Source of the DNA: Pseudoduganella armeniaca
Lineage (GTDB): Bacteria > Pseudomonadota > Gammaproteobacteria > Burkholderiales > Burkholderiaceae_D
Direction of reading: 5' to 3'
DNA length: 64,000 bases
Assembly (NCBI RefSeq): GCF_003028855.1
Contig: NZ_CP028324.1
Coordinates: 5,704,001-5,768,000 of the forward strand
A model generated the notes under the pieces. It searched no databases. It had not been told where the DNA came from and worked only from the letters and a program-made list of their open reading frames with translations. Shown one piece after another: positions 8,215 to 17,934 of this stretch. How positions within the stretch are numbered: position 1 is the stretch's first letter; every line of letters starts with the position of its first letter. The position numbers and the translations under genes are program-made.

Positions 8215-10071
8215 CTACGCCGACAACGTCGTGCTGATCTCCTTGCCCGCCACTTTCACGCGTGCCAGCTGCAGGCCCTTGACGTTGTACAGGTACCAGG
8301 GCTGTTCGCGGTTGGCCGGCGTGCCGAAGTCGCAGTCGCTGATCCGCACGTTCGTCACCGGCACCACGGCCGGCATCGGCTGCGGGCCGTTGTAGTCCGA
8401 AGCGACCGGGCCGAGGATGACGATGGCCTGGTAACACGACGCCAGCGCGCCCTTCTTCGTCTTCACGTTGCCCACCGTGACGTTGGATATCTGGATATTG
8501 TCGACGACGGGAGGACGCAGCCTGACCGTATCGGCCGTGGGCGTGTAGTCGCAGTCGAACGTGACGACGGCGCCTGCGGCCGTGGCCACCGTCTTCGATG
8601 CGATCGGCGAACCGGGCAGCGACGCGTAGAACGAAGGGCTGGTCTGCACGCCGTTCGGGATCTTCACGTTGCGCACGTAGAGATTGCGCAGGTAGCCGCC
8701 GCGGTTCATATTGGTCTTCAGGCGGATCGCCGTATTGAGCGGATTGGTGGCCCAGTGCGTGTTCTCGAACACGAGGTTTTGCGCGTACACGTTCTGAATG
8801 CCGCCCGCCATCTCGCTGCCCAGGGTGACGGCGCCATGGCCGCTGTGCATGACGCAGTCCTGGATGACGATGTTCTGCGACGGTCCGTACTGCGTGTCGC
8901 GGTTCTTGCCGGCCTTGATGGCGATGCAGTCGTCGCCGGCGTCGAAGGTGCAGCCTTCCACCAGCACCATGTCGCAGCTCTCCGGGTCGAAGCCGTCGCT
9001 GTTGGGGCCATGGCTTTCCGCGTGCACGTTGCGGATGACGAGGTTGCGGCAGTGGACCGGGTGGTGCTGCCAGAACGGCGTGTGGACCACGTGGTAGCCT
9101 TGCAGCAGCACGTTGGTGCAGCCGATCAGGTGCACCATCGACGGGCGCAGGTAGTGGCCCAGGCCGAACACCCGCTTGGCCAGCGGCACGCCCGCCTCGG
9201 ACAGCGCCGGCAGGTACTGCTCGTCGGCGCGCCACTTGTCGCCCTCGCCCTGGATCAGCAGGCGCTCGGCGTCCGTCAGCTGCGGCGCCACTTGCGCCAG
9301 CGACGCGGGATTGACGGGATTGGGCGTACGCTGGTTGATCTTGCCAGGCGCGTCCCCTGGCGTATTGGCCTGCGAAACGGGATTGATCGTGCGGTTCTTG
9401 CCCTTCCACGTCCACCAGCAGTCGTCGCTGCCGGCGAACGGCACGCCGCCCTGCCCGTTCAGGCGGCTCGTCCAGTCCTCGCCCGTCAGCGCGATATTGT
9501 CCTGGCCATAGGCGTAGATCATCGAGGCGAAGTTCAGGCAGTCGTTGCTCTGCCAGCGCGTGATGACCAGCTTGCCGTTGGCACCGCAATCAAACTCGCC
9601 ATACTTCGCGTAGTCGCGCGGGTCGTTGCTGAAGTAGACCTGGGCGCCCTTCTTCAAGTGCACGTGCACGTTCGACAGCAGCACGATCGGCCCCGCCACA
9701 TACCAGTTCCCGGCCGGGATCACGACACGGCCGCCGCCGGCCTTGTGGCATGCCGCAATGGCCGCCTTGATGGCGGGATAGCAGTCGTGCGCGCCCGGCG
9801 CCTGCGTATCGACGATGGCCTGGTCGTCATGCGACACCCAGGCCTTGACCTTGGCCAGCGCGCAGGGCGCGGCGCCGAAGTCGGTGATGACGAAGTCCTG
9901 CTCGCGGAACCTGAGCGGCTGCGACAGGCGCGCGGCGATCTCGCTGGCGCGCGCCCACGGGTCCTCGCCGATGGCCGCGCCGGCGCCGTTCGCCACGCCC
10001 ACGGCAGCCAGGCCGCTGGCCGATACCGCTTTCATCATCGTGCGGCGCTGCTGGTTGATGGTACTGCTCAT
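8215..10071 (-). CDS. glycoside hydrolase family 28 (polygalacturonase-like), Tat-exported
   Basis: GH28 enzymes hydrolyse alpha-1,4 bonds between galacturonates in pectin. All four GH28 motifs are present: NSDGFD, AGDDCIAIK, GHGAVTLGSE and RLKT, giving the three catalytic Asp and the substrate-binding His, Arg and Lys. At 618 residues it is longer than simple polygalacturonases, as in bacterial exo-acting forms. The start at 10071 follows GAGGA at good spacing and opens with a twin-arginine signal (RRTMMKAVSASGLAAV), so it is exported folded. It begins 10 bases after the CE8 gene and ends the TonB receptor-CE12-CE8-GH28 operon. Confidence 0.93.
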   Translation of the reverse strand: MSSTINQQRRTMMKAVSASGLAAVGVANGAGAAIGEDPWARASEIAARLSQPLRFREQDFVITDFGAAPCALAKVKAWVSHDDQAIVDTQAPGAHDCYPAIKAAIAACHKAGGGRVVIPAGNWYVAGPIVLLSNVHVHLKKGAQVYFSNDPRDYAKYGEFDCGANGKLVITRWQSNDCLNFASMIYAYGQDNIALTGEDWTSRLNGQGGVPFAGSDDCWWTWKGKNRTINPVSQANTPGDAPGKINQRTPNPVNPASLAQVAPQLTDAERLLIQGEGDKWRADEQYLPALSEAGVPLAKRVFGLGHYLRPSMVHLIGCTNVLLQGYHVVHTPFWQHHPVHCRNLVIRNVHAESHGPNSDGFDPESCDMVLVEGCTFDAGDDCIAIKAGKNRDTQYGPSQNIVIQDCVMHSGHGAVTLGSEMAGGIQNVYAQNLVFENTHWATNPLNTAIRLKTNMNRGGYLRNLYVRNVKIPNGVQTSPSFYASLPGSPIASKTVATAAGAVVTFDCDYTPTADTVRLRPPVVDNIQISNVTVGNVKTKKGALASCYQAIVILGPVASDYNGPQPMPAVVPVTNVRISDCDFGTPANREQPWYLYNVKGLQLARVKVAGKEISTTLSA

Positions 10072-10081
10072 CGTGATGTCC

Positions 10082-11536
10082 TCATTCGTCTGCATTGTTG
10101 AATTCCGCCAGGTAGATGTCGGCCGGTACCGGCTGCGCGCCGTAGCCGAGGTCGCGCACCGGATCGATGCCGGCCCGGCGCAGATTGGTCCAGAAATCGT
10201 CCGACGTGAACTGGGCCGGCCGGTACGCCAGGGTGCCGGGACGGTTCCAGTCCGACCAGGGATTGGCGCGGTCGATATGGCGGCCGATCGTCGAGTTCAC
10301 GACCAGCATCTTGCCCACGGTTTCGAGCACGGTCGGCGTGATGGTGCCATGCGGCTTGCGGTAGACGCTCTCGTCACCCAGCACGCAACGGTAGCCCTCC
10401 ACGGCCACCGGCGCGTAGGGCGAACAGCGCGAGTTGTGGAACCACTGGCGCGCCAGGTAGAACTTGCCGGCCAGCGCGTTGGGCGAGCCGTCGTGGGTGA
10501 AGCGCACCGTGTCGAACACGAAGCCGTATTTTGTCTTCCAGTTGGTGTTGGGCGCCCCGACGTAGGACGTGCTGCGGTCGCCCAGCGAGCGCACTTCGCT
10601 GCGGTAGAAATACGCCGTGGTGTCGCCGAAGATGAAGTCGACGTCGCCCTCGATATAGGAGCGGTGGAAGAAGCTGCGCGCCGTCACGCGCGCTTCGAAC
10701 GACTTCAGGTACAGCGTGTCCTGGAAGCCGATCAGGCGCACGTTCTCGAACTGCGCCTTGTCCGCTCCTTCCACCGTCAGGGCCACCGCCTGGTGGTGCA
10801 CGCGGTTGATCTGCGCATCGGGCGCGCTGTTGCCGCAGGCGCGCTCACCGCATTCCTCGCGCGCGTTGCCGGTGGCCTTGTTGTACGAATTCTCGAACGT
10901 CAGGTTGCGGGCCTGGAAGCCGTGGTTGCGTACCCACACCGTCATCGAGCCGCTGGTCGAGATATTACCGCTGCGCTCGCGCACCAGCGCATGCATGGCC
11001 TGGATCGACGGATCGGCCGCCGCGAACTGCGCGCCATACTGCTTGACGTAGTCGGCCGGTGCCACGGCGGCGTCCAGCCCCGCCGTGATGACGGTATCGG
11101 CCGCGCTCCTGCCTTCGCCGTACAGCGTGATCGGGCGCGACGACGCCGGCACGTACACCAGCTCGCGGTAGGTGCCGGGCTTGACGAGGATGTACACGCG
11201 CCCGCTCCCACCGGCACTGTCCGCGACGGCGCGGCTGACCGCCGCCTGCACGCTGGTGAAACTGCGCCGGCCGTCGGCGCGGCCGGCGGCATCGACGACA
11301 TAGTCGGCCTTGAACACCGCGCCCTGCGCCAACGCATCGGCCAGCGGGTCCCACGGGTCCGTGATTTCACTGCCCGCGCGGCCCGTGGTTTTCAGTACTT
11401 CGGCGATCGTGATCTGCTTGCCAACGGCGGCAGTCAGCTGCGGCCGTGCCACGCTGGCGAGCTGCGATTGTGTTGCCGGCGCCTGACAGCCGGTCACGAA
11501 CAACGCCAGTACGGCACCCGCCCAGCATGCCCGCAT
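10082..11536 (-). CDS. pectinesterase (CE8), predicted lipoprotein
   Basis: The enzyme removes methyl esters from pectin so that polygalacturonase can act. The start is ATG at 11536, preceded by GGAGGAGGG. The signal peptide ends in the lipobox VTGC, so the protein is probably anchored to the outer membrane. Catalytic signatures are GFQDTLYLK (Gln and first Asp), DVDFIFGDTTAYF (nucleophilic Asp) and LARQWF (Arg). The 484 residues include a lipoprotein linker of about 100 residues before the beta-helix. Its ATG shares one base with the stop of the CE12 gene (TGATG), so translation is probably coupled. Confidence 0.94.
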   Translation of the reverse strand: MRACWAGAVLALFVTGCQAPATQSQLASVARPQLTAAVGKQITIAEVLKTTGRAGSEITDPWDPLADALAQGAVFKADYVVDAAGRADGRRSFTSVQAAVSRAVADSAGGSGRVYILVKPGTYRELVYVPASSRPITLYGEGRSAADTVITAGLDAAVAPADYVKQYGAQFAAADPSIQAMHALVRERSGNISTSGSMTVWVRNHGFQARNLTFENSYNKATGNAREECGERACGNSAPDAQINRVHHQAVALTVEGADKAQFENVRLIGFQDTLYLKSFEARVTARSFFHRSYIEGDVDFIFGDTTAYFYRSEVRSLGDRSTSYVGAPNTNWKTKYGFVFDTVRFTHDGSPNALAGKFYLARQWFHNSRCSPYAPVAVEGYRCVLGDESVYRKPHGTITPTVLETVGKMLVVNSTIGRHIDRANPWSDWNRPGTLAYRPAQFTSDDFWTNLRRAGIDPVRDLGYGAQPVPADIYLAEFNNADE

Positions 11537-12321
11537 CAACCCTCCTCCGGCCGGAACTCGGCGGCAGTGGCGGGAATGGCCGCCTTGATCTCACGCTCCA
11601 CCATGCGGGCAAAGAACGCGGCGCCTTTGGCGCCCACGTGCGTGTAATCGAAGGCGCTCTTGGCCGCGCCCTGCGGCTCCACCGTGGCGGCGCTGCCGGG
11701 GGCTGGCGCCGGTGCGGCCGGCGGCTTCGGCGCTACCGCCAGTGTGTCCGCCTCGTCCGGGCCCATGGCCTGCACGGCGGCCACGCTGTCGGCGTTCAGG
11801 TCCAGCAGCGGCACCTGCTTGGTGGCCGCGACGGTGCGGATGACGTCGGCCCATGGCAGCAGGTTGTTTTCCAGCTTGCCATCCTTGAAGCTGCGCCGGG
11901 TCAGCGGCGTGACCAGCACCGGCACGCCGCCCAGCGCCTTGACCTCGTCCACGTAGCGCGCCATGTTGACGGGGAATTCGGTCTTCAGGTCGGTCGAACG
12001 GCCCGGCTTGCCCGGCTGGTCGTTGTGGCCGAACTGGATCAGCACATACGTGGCGCGGTAGGCGGCGCTGCCCTTCAGCAGGCCCTGCACCTCGTCCCAG
12101 CGGCCTTCGGCGCGGAAGCTGCCGGAGCTGCGGCCACCCTTGGCCAGGTTGAGGCAGGTATCGGCGCGGATCACGCGGGCGCAGAAGGCATCGCCGTAGC
12201 CGCTGGCGGTGGCCATCGTGGAGTCGCCCACCAGGATGAAGCGCACCGGCTTCGTGTCGGCCGCGCCGGCCGCGCTGGTGGCCAGCGCGAAGGCGGCGGC
12301 GGCAAGGAGTTTTACGGTCAT
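11536..12321 (-). CDS. rhamnogalacturonan acetylesterase-like GDSL hydrolase (CE12)
   Basis: This 261-residue secreted SGNH/GDSL esterase probably deacetylates rhamnogalacturonan or pectin. A Sec signal peptide (MTVKLLAAAAFALATSAAGA) precedes VRFILVGDSTMA (nucleophilic Ser), then FGHNDQPGK (block III Asn) and FDYTHVGAKG (catalytic Asp-His). These match the RhgT/YesT type. A Pro/Ala-rich insertion (PKPPAAPAPAPGSA) just before the last block is unusual. It is the second gene of the operon, 80 bases after the TonB receptor. Confidence 0.9.
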   Translation of the reverse strand: MTVKLLAAAAFALATSAAGAADTKPVRFILVGDSTMATASGYGDAFCARVIRADTCLNLAKGGRSSGSFRAEGRWDEVQGLLKGSAAYRATYVLIQFGHNDQPGKPGRSTDLKTEFPVNMARYVDEVKALGGVPVLVTPLTRRSFKDGKLENNLLPWADVIRTVAATKQVPLLDLNADSVAAVQAMGPDEADTLAVAPKPPAAPAPAPGSAATVEPQGAAKSAFDYTHVGAKGAAFFARMVEREIKAAIPATAAEFRPEEG

Positions 12322-12401
12322 GGTGTGTCCTCGAAAAGAATGAGGCGCCCGCTGCGATGATGGCAGGGGGCGCCGCGTGTCACATCAAATGCGCGCTCCG
12401 A

Positions 12402-15098
12402 TCAGAAGTTATACGTCGCACGCAGATTGTACGAGCGGCCGATCGGGCTGGCGGCACTGGACAGGTAGCTGAACGAGTAGCCGCTGTGGTTCGTCACCGG
12501 CGGGTCCGCGTCGAACACGTTGGTGATGCCGAAGATCAGCTGCAGGTTCTTGATGCCCTTGTAGCCGACCGTCAGGTTCCACGGCTTGTACGAGTTGATG
12601 TCGCGCCAGTACTGCTCGGCCACCAGGTTCTGGTCCTCGTACTTGTCGTTGTAGTTCTGCGTGGCCTGCGCGGTCCAGTCGCCCTTCGACCAGCCGAACT
12701 TCAGCGTGTGCTTCCAGCGATAGGTGATGATCGGGAAGCTCGACGTGGTGCCGTTCGACGCATTGCCGAAGCGGCCAATGTTCGAGACCCACGCGTCGCC
12801 TGGGAACAGCTGGTTGTCGAACTTGGTCAGGTAGGTGCCATCCAGTTCGACGCGGAAGTCGCCGTAGTCGCTGCGCGGGAAGCGGTAGGTCGCCGAGACG
12901 TCGATACCGGCCGCCTTCTGGCCGCCCAGGTTCATCGTCGTGTTGTTGATGAACGCCAGCGTGCCGTCCGGATTACGCACGAACAGGTTGGCATAGCGGG
13001 CCGGGTCCTGGAAGTACACCTGTTCCGGCAGGTTCGCCAGCATGTCCTTCATGCGGATGTTCCAGTAGTCCAGCGACAGCGTCATCGACTTGATCGGTTC
13101 CATCACCATGCCCAGCGTGAAGCCGCGCGACTTCTCTGGCCGCAGGTTCGAGTTCGATCCCACCTGCTTCGGCAGCTGGACGTCGCAGACTTCCGACTCC
13201 ACATAGCCCGGCAGCGGCGTGCCGCTGCCGGCGATGGCCGGCGTGGCGCTCGGGCACAGCACCGGATCGTCCCAGCGCGAATTGGTCTTGCCGGTCGCCC
13301 CAGGCAGGCGGTAGCCGTAGGCGTCGAACAGCGTCGGCGCGCGGAAGCCCGTGTTGGCCGAGCCGCGGAACATCAGCGTCTTGGTCGGTTCCCAGCGGAA
13401 GCTGGCCTTCGGGTTGATCGTGTTGCCGAAGTCGCTGAAGTAGTCGTCGCGGGCGGCGAAGTTCAGGGTCAGCTGTTTGGTCAGCGGCACATCGAGCTCG
13501 GCGTACAGCGCATACACATTGCGCTGGCCTTCGCCGTGCGAGGCGGTGCTGTTCAGGTACTGCACCTCGTTCTGGATCGCCAGCTTGTCGTCGCGCGTCG
13601 TCGTGTGGTTGACGTCCGCGCCGATCGCCAGCGCCATCGAGCCACCGGCCAGGTCCATCAGCGCGCGGCTGACGGTCAGGTCGGCGCCCGTGTACGTGGT
13701 GCGCGAATCGCGGTTCTTGATGCCGTCCACCGAGATCGTCTTCAGGTAGTCCAGGCCGGCCTGGTCCTGCAGGCCGAACGGATTCAAGGCGCCGCTCTTC
13801 AGGCCATCGAGCAGGCCCTGGCCGCGCACGAAGCCGCGGTCGTAGTAGTTCTCGCGGTCGCTGATGCCGATCACAAGGCCGGTGCGGTAGTCCCACGCGC
13901 CGAACTTGCCTTCGTCGACGAACGCCAGGCGCTGGTTGACCTGCTTGTCCTTCTGCACGGCGATACCCAGATCGGCCACCGACCAGGTGACAATCAGCGG
14001 AGCACCGTTCAGGCCCGACATGGCCGGCACGCCGCCGCTGTTCCCCGGATACCATTTGGACGACGACGGCAGCTGGGCCGTGACGCCGTTGACGGCCACG
14101 GACTGCGTCGGGTTGCGGGCCGCCAGGATCTCCGCCTGGCCGCGCGTGTATTCGACGGTGAAGGTGTGGTCTTCGCTGAACTGCCGGGTGGCGCGGGCGT
14201 AGAAGCTCAGCTGCGAGTTCTCGTGCAGCGCCGTGCCATATTCGTTGCCGTCGATCAGACAGGTGTTCTTCGCGCCGACGATGGAGTAAGGCGCCTCGCA
14301 CGTCCCCGCATAAGGATTGCGAGCGGTCTTGTTGGTGGCCGTCGTGAAGTTGGCCGGCATGGCGTAGCCGCCGCTGCCGATGGTGCGCGAGCGGCCGATC
14401 TGCGCCAGGATCTCGTCCGAGCCCAGGTCCGGGCGGTCCTTCGAAGCCAGCCGACTGCGCTGGTGGAAGTCGACCGTCGCATAGGCGTTCCAGCCGTCGC
14501 TGGCCAGGCTACCCTTGCCGAAGGTCAGGGTCGCACGCTGCTCGTCGCCGCCGCCGCTGCGTTCCGGCTCGACCCACTGGCCCGTGATGGAGCCGCCCAC
14601 GATCTCGCGCTTGGTGACGAAGTTGACGACGCCGCCGATGGCGTCCGACCCGTAGATCGACGAGGCGCCGTCGTTCAGGATCTCGACGCGCGCCAGGGCG
14701 CTCATCGGGATCACGTCAAGGTTGGCGTAGCCCGACGAGATGGCCTCGTTGGCCAGGCGGCGGCCGTTCAGCAGCACCAGGGTGCGATTCACGCCCAGGC
14801 CGCGCAGGTTGATATTGGTGCCCGAGCCGGCATTGGACGGGGCCAGCGAAGCCGACTGTGGCAGGGCCATCATCACGTCCGCCAGCGTGGTCAGGCCGCG
14901 CTGCGCGAACTCCTCGGCCTTGATGGTGGTGATCGGCAGGGCTTCCTCGTTGGCCAGGCGCTTGATCGACGAGCCGGTCACTTCCACTCGCTGCATCGAG
15001 GCGTCCTGCGCCGCCGCCTGGTTCGCCACGGCCAGCACGGCCAGTGCGATGGAAGTCAGTACCAGCCGTGGCTGACAGAGGGTTGCGCGCTTGTTCAT
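12402..15098 (-). CDS. TonB-dependent outer-membrane receptor, probably for pectin oligosaccharides
   Basis: This 898-residue outer-membrane receptor has a signal peptide (MNKRATLCQPRLVLTSIAL...), a TonB-box-like region, a plug domain (RVEVTGSSIKR, INLRGLGVNRTLVLLNGRR, GSDAIGGVVNFVTKR) and a long beta-barrel ending in the aromatic ATYNF. The start at 15098 follows AAGGAG; the frame is open further upstream without a ribosome site. No N-terminal STN signalling domain is seen. It heads the CE12-CE8-GH28 operon, so it probably imports oligogalacturonides released at the surface (inference from context). Confidence 0.93.
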   Translation of the reverse strand: MNKRATLCQPRLVLTSIALAVLAVANQAAAQDASMQRVEVTGSSIKRLANEEALPITTIKAEEFAQRGLTTLADVMMALPQSASLAPSNAGSGTNINLRGLGVNRTLVLLNGRRLANEAISSGYANLDVIPMSALARVEILNDGASSIYGSDAIGGVVNFVTKREIVGGSITGQWVEPERSGGGDEQRATLTFGKGSLASDGWNAYATVDFHQRSRLASKDRPDLGSDEILAQIGRSRTIGSGGYAMPANFTTATNKTARNPYAGTCEAPYSIVGAKNTCLIDGNEYGTALHENSQLSFYARATRQFSEDHTFTVEYTRGQAEILAARNPTQSVAVNGVTAQLPSSSKWYPGNSGGVPAMSGLNGAPLIVTWSVADLGIAVQKDKQVNQRLAFVDEGKFGAWDYRTGLVIGISDRENYYDRGFVRGQGLLDGLKSGALNPFGLQDQAGLDYLKTISVDGIKNRDSRTTYTGADLTVSRALMDLAGGSMALAIGADVNHTTTRDDKLAIQNEVQYLNSTASHGEGQRNVYALYAELDVPLTKQLTLNFAARDDYFSDFGNTINPKASFRWEPTKTLMFRGSANTGFRAPTLFDAYGYRLPGATGKTNSRWDDPVLCPSATPAIAGSGTPLPGYVESEVCDVQLPKQVGSNSNLRPEKSRGFTLGMVMEPIKSMTLSLDYWNIRMKDMLANLPEQVYFQDPARYANLFVRNPDGTLAFINNTTMNLGGQKAAGIDVSATYRFPRSDYGDFRVELDGTYLTKFDNQLFPGDAWVSNIGRFGNASNGTTSSFPIITYRWKHTLKFGWSKGDWTAQATQNYNDKYEDQNLVAEQYWRDINSYKPWNLTVGYKGIKNLQLIFGITNVFDADPPVTNHSGYSFSYLSSAASPIGRSYNLRATYNF

Positions 15099-15389
15099 GC
15101 TTCTCGTCTCCTTGTTTTCCCAAATTGAGTTATGTCGGCGCGCTTGCGCGCGGCCGGCTTTGGAGCACCTCGCGTACTCCGTGCCGCTGCGACGAGGGCC
15201 GCACAGGGGCCGAGGTCGCAAGCGGTCGCTAACTTATTGGTGCGAGATCAGGGGCGCGGCAGGCGGCGCTTGCGCGCTCGTTGCCGGCATACTTGGCGGG
15301 GCTGGCCCGATGGTATCTTGTTCATCCTGTCTCCTCGGCGCGCCTGGTTTTTTATGTGGCGCGTCGCTACTGCTTTTTTACTGGTATTG
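15099..15389. other. intergenic region upstream of the TonB receptor
   Basis: No gene is seen in these 291 bases. The right half is AT-rich for this genome, with T-runs at about 15349-15355 and 15371-15377, and probably carries the receptor promoter on the minus strand. No copy of the TGGTCAG(A/G)CCA element found upstream of garD was recognised here. Confidence 0.5.
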
Positions 15390-16094
15390 CTAGCCGCGCG
15401 AGAACGTGCGCGTCACGCGCTCGAGATGCGCGCGCATCGCCTTGCGCGCCGCGGCCGGGTCGTGCGCCGCGATCGCCTCGAAGATACGGCGATGGTCCTT
15501 CAGCGTTTCCTGCCGCAGCTCCTCGGTCTGGAAATGCTCCTTCAATTTGTGCCACAGGCGGCCGCGCTGGTCCCACAAGTATTCCAGCGAACCGACCATG
15601 GCGCCGTTGCCGGTCGCGCGGCCGATCGCCAGGTGGAAGTTGCGGTCCGCCAGTTCGTTGGTGGTCTTGTTGGCGTGGTGCGCCTCCATTTCCTCCACCG
15701 CTTTCAGGATCGCGTCGATCGCGCCATCCGTGGCCGTGCGCGCCGCCATCGCCGCGATCTCGCCTTCGATCAGGCGGCGCGCCGACAGCACCTCGAACGG
15801 CCCCGGTCCGCCTTCGGGCAGTTTCGACGGCGCTTGCGGCACTTCGCTGACGTACACGCCCGAGCCACCGCGCACCTCGATGACGCCACCCAGCTCCAGC
15901 GCGATCAGCGCTTCGCGCAGCGAAGCCCGGCTGACCGCCAGCCGGGTCGCGAGATCGCGCTCGGACGGCAGGCGGGCGCCAGCAGGAATGCCTTCGGCCG
16001 CGATCAGCGCCTGGATGCGGTCCGCCACGACGCGGTACAGCCGCGGTTCGTGGCTGGCCGGATCAGGCGTGCCGATGGGGGGCCTCTTCTGCAT
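15390..16094 (-). CDS. GntR-family (FadR/FCD subfamily) transcriptional regulator
   Basis: This 234-residue regulator has an N-terminal winged helix (LPSERDLATRLAVSRASLREAL) and a C-terminal all-helical FCD domain with His/Asp metal- or ligand-binding residues (RNFHLAIGRATGN, HRRIFEAIAAHD). The FadR group includes UxuR, ExuR and related sensors of hexuronates. GGGAG precedes the start. It lies between the receptor operon and garD-udh and diverges from garD, so it probably represses the locus until galacturonate or a derivative binds. Two palindromes at 16129-16158 are candidate operators. Confidence 0.92.
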   Translation of the reverse strand: MQKRPPIGTPDPASHEPRLYRVVADRIQALIAAEGIPAGARLPSERDLATRLAVSRASLREALIALELGGVIEVRGGSGVYVSEVPQAPSKLPEGGPGPFEVLSARRLIEGEIAAMAARTATDGAIDAILKAVEEMEAHHANKTTNELADRNFHLAIGRATGNGAMVGSLEYLWDQRGRLWHKLKEHFQTEELRQETLKDHRRIFEAIAAHDPAAARKAMRAHLERVTRTFSRG

Positions 16095-16128
16095 ACGTCT
16101 CCCGCTGTTGTTTTATTGTTTAGCCATC

Positions 16129-16158
16129 TGGTCAGGCCATTCTAAAGCGGTCAGACCA
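16129..16158. promoter_or_regulatory. paired operator candidates for the FadR-type regulator
   Basis: TGGTCAGGCCA at 16129-16139 and CGGTCAGACCA at 16148-16158 are 11-base near-palindromes whose centres are 19 bases apart, about two helical turns. A weaker half-match, TCATCAGACA, follows near 16208. They lie between the divergent regulator and garD. FCD-type GntR regulators commonly bind TGGTnnnACCA-like sites. Autoregulation plus control of garD-udh is inferred. Confidence 0.65.
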
Positions 16159-16298
16159 AAATCGCAATGTGGACTAGCCAAAAATATTCGGCTCTGTCAT
16201 ACTGAAGTCATCAGACAACATATCGGCACGGGCGTTTTGGCGTTGTGATCACGCAACAAAAATCAGGCCAACCGCGTGCCGCTCCTCCAGGATTGAAG

Positions 16299-17858
16299 AT
16301 GACAGCGAGCACCCCGCGCCGTATCCACATGCACGAGAACGACAATGTGGCGATCGTCGTCAACGATGGCGGCCTGCCCGCTGGCACCGTGTTTGCCGAT
16401 GGCCTGACGCTCGTCGAAGGCGTCCCGCAAGGCCATAAGGTGGCGCTGGTGGACCTGGCGCAGGGCGACGCCGTGATCCGCTATAACGTGACGATCGGCC
16501 GCGCCGCGCGGGCCATTCCGAAAGGCAGCTGGGTCTCCGAGCAGCTGCTGGAAATGCCACCGGCGCGGGAGCTGGACAACCTTCCTATCGCCACCGTCAA
16601 GCCGGCCCCGCTGCCGCCGCTGGAGGGCTATACGTTCCAGGGCTACCGCAACGAGGACGGTTCCGTCGGCACCCGCAATATCCTGGCGATCACGACGACC
16701 GTGCAGTGCGTGTCCGGCGTGGTCGACTTTGCCGTCAAGCGCATCAAGGCCGAACTGCTGCCGCGCTATCCGAACGTGGACGACGTGGTCGGCCTGGAGC
16801 ATACGTATGGCTGCGGCGTGGCGATCGACGCGCCGAATGCGATGGTGCCGATCCGCACGCTGCACAACATCAGCAAGAATCCGAACTTCGGCGGCCAGGC
16901 GATGGTCGTCTCGCTCGGCTGCGAGAAGCTGCAGCCCACCCGCCTGTTCCCGAAAGGTTCGATCCCGATCCGCAAGGCCGACAACACGATCGCCGACGAG
17001 GCGCCGGTGGTCTGCCTGCAGGACAACCACCACGTGGGCTTCATGTCGATGATCGACTCGATCATGCAGACGGCCGAGCAGCAGCTGGAAGTGCTGAACC
17101 GGCGCCAGCGCGTCACGTGTCCGGCGTCCGACCTGGTCGTCGGCGTGCAGTGCGGCGGCAGCGACGCCTTTTCGGGCGTGACGGCCAATCCGGCCGTCGG
17201 CTTCGCCACCGACCTGCTGGTGCGCGCGGGCGCCACCGTGATGTTCTCGGAAGTGACGGAGGTGCGGGACGGTATCGACCAGCTGACGTCGCGCGCCGTC
17301 AACGAGGAGGTGGCGCAAGCCATGATCCGCGAGATGGACTGGTACGACAATTACCTGAAGCGGGGCGGCGTCGACCGCAGCGCCAATACCACGCCGGGGA
17401 ACAAGAAGGGCGGGCTGTCCAACATCGTCGAGAAGGCGATGGGCTCGATCGTCAAATCCGGCAGCAGCCCGATCTCGGGCGTGCTGTCGCCGGGCGAGAA
17501 GCTGACGACAAAGGGCCTGATCTACGCGGCCACGCCGGCGTCCGACTTCATCTGCGGCACGCTGCAGCTGGCGGCCGGCATGAACCTGCACATCTTCACG
17601 ACGGGCCGCGGCACGCCGTACGGCCTGGCCGAAGTCCCCGTCATCAAGGTGGCCACGCGCGACGACCTGGCGCGCCGCTGGCACGACTTGATGGACGTGA
17701 ACGCGGGCCGCATCGCGACCGGCGAGGCGACGATCGAAAGCGTCGGCTGGGAGTTGTTCCAGCTGATGCTCGATGTCGCCAGCGGCAAGAAGACGTGGGC
17801 CGAGCACTGGAAGCTGCACAATGCGCTGGTGCTGTTCAATCCCGCGCCGGTGACGTGA
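16299..17858 (+). CDS. garD: galactarate dehydratase GarD
   Basis: GarD dehydrates galactarate (mucate) to 5-dehydro-4-deoxy-glucarate. The 519-residue protein has the N-terminal SAF domain (DNVAIVVNDGGLPAGT, IPQGHK-like VPQGHKVAL) and the UxaA/GarD catalytic region (LEHTYGCGVAIDAPNA, GLGCEK-like SLGCEKLQP, CGGSDAFSGVTANPAVG, TTGRGTPYG). From memory these segments match E. coli GarD far better than altronate dehydratase UxaA, so GarD is preferred. The start at 16299 follows CCAGGA; a GTG at 16245 would add 18 unlikely residues. The udh gene follows after 76 bases. Confidence 0.93.
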   Translation: MTASTPRRIHMHENDNVAIVVNDGGLPAGTVFADGLTLVEGVPQGHKVALVDLAQGDAVIRYNVTIGRAARAIPKGSWVSEQLLEMPPARELDNLPIATVKPAPLPPLEGYTFQGYRNEDGSVGTRNILAITTTVQCVSGVVDFAVKRIKAELLPRYPNVDDVVGLEHTYGCGVAIDAPNAMVPIRTLHNISKNPNFGGQAMVVSLGCEKLQPTRLFPKGSIPIRKADNTIADEAPVVCLQDNHHVGFMSMIDSIMQTAEQQLEVLNRRQRVTCPASDLVVGVQCGGSDAFSGVTANPAVGFATDLLVRAGATVMFSEVTEVRDGIDQLTSRAVNEEVAQAMIREMDWYDNYLKRGGVDRSANTTPGNKKGGLSNIVEKAMGSIVKSGSSPISGVLSPGEKLTTKGLIYAATPASDFICGTLQLAAGMNLHIFTTGRGTPYGLAEVPVIKVATRDDLARRWHDLMDVNAGRIATGEATIESVGWELFQLMLDVASGKKTWAEHWKLHNALVLFNPAPVT

Positions 17859-17934
17859 CGCGATCGCTCACGCGCGTGAGCCGACGCCCGCGCGATTCTC
17901 TGGTCAAATACCCTGGTTAACAATAGGACCTACT

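Noticed and set aside
12357..15128. Open frame of over 900 codons opposite the TonB receptor
   Set aside because: Composition is typical of antisense GC-rich sequence, while the minus strand has plug and barrel motifs.
16245..16298. Upstream GTG start for garD
   Set aside because: The added residues do not resemble the family N-terminus and the ribosome site favours 16299.
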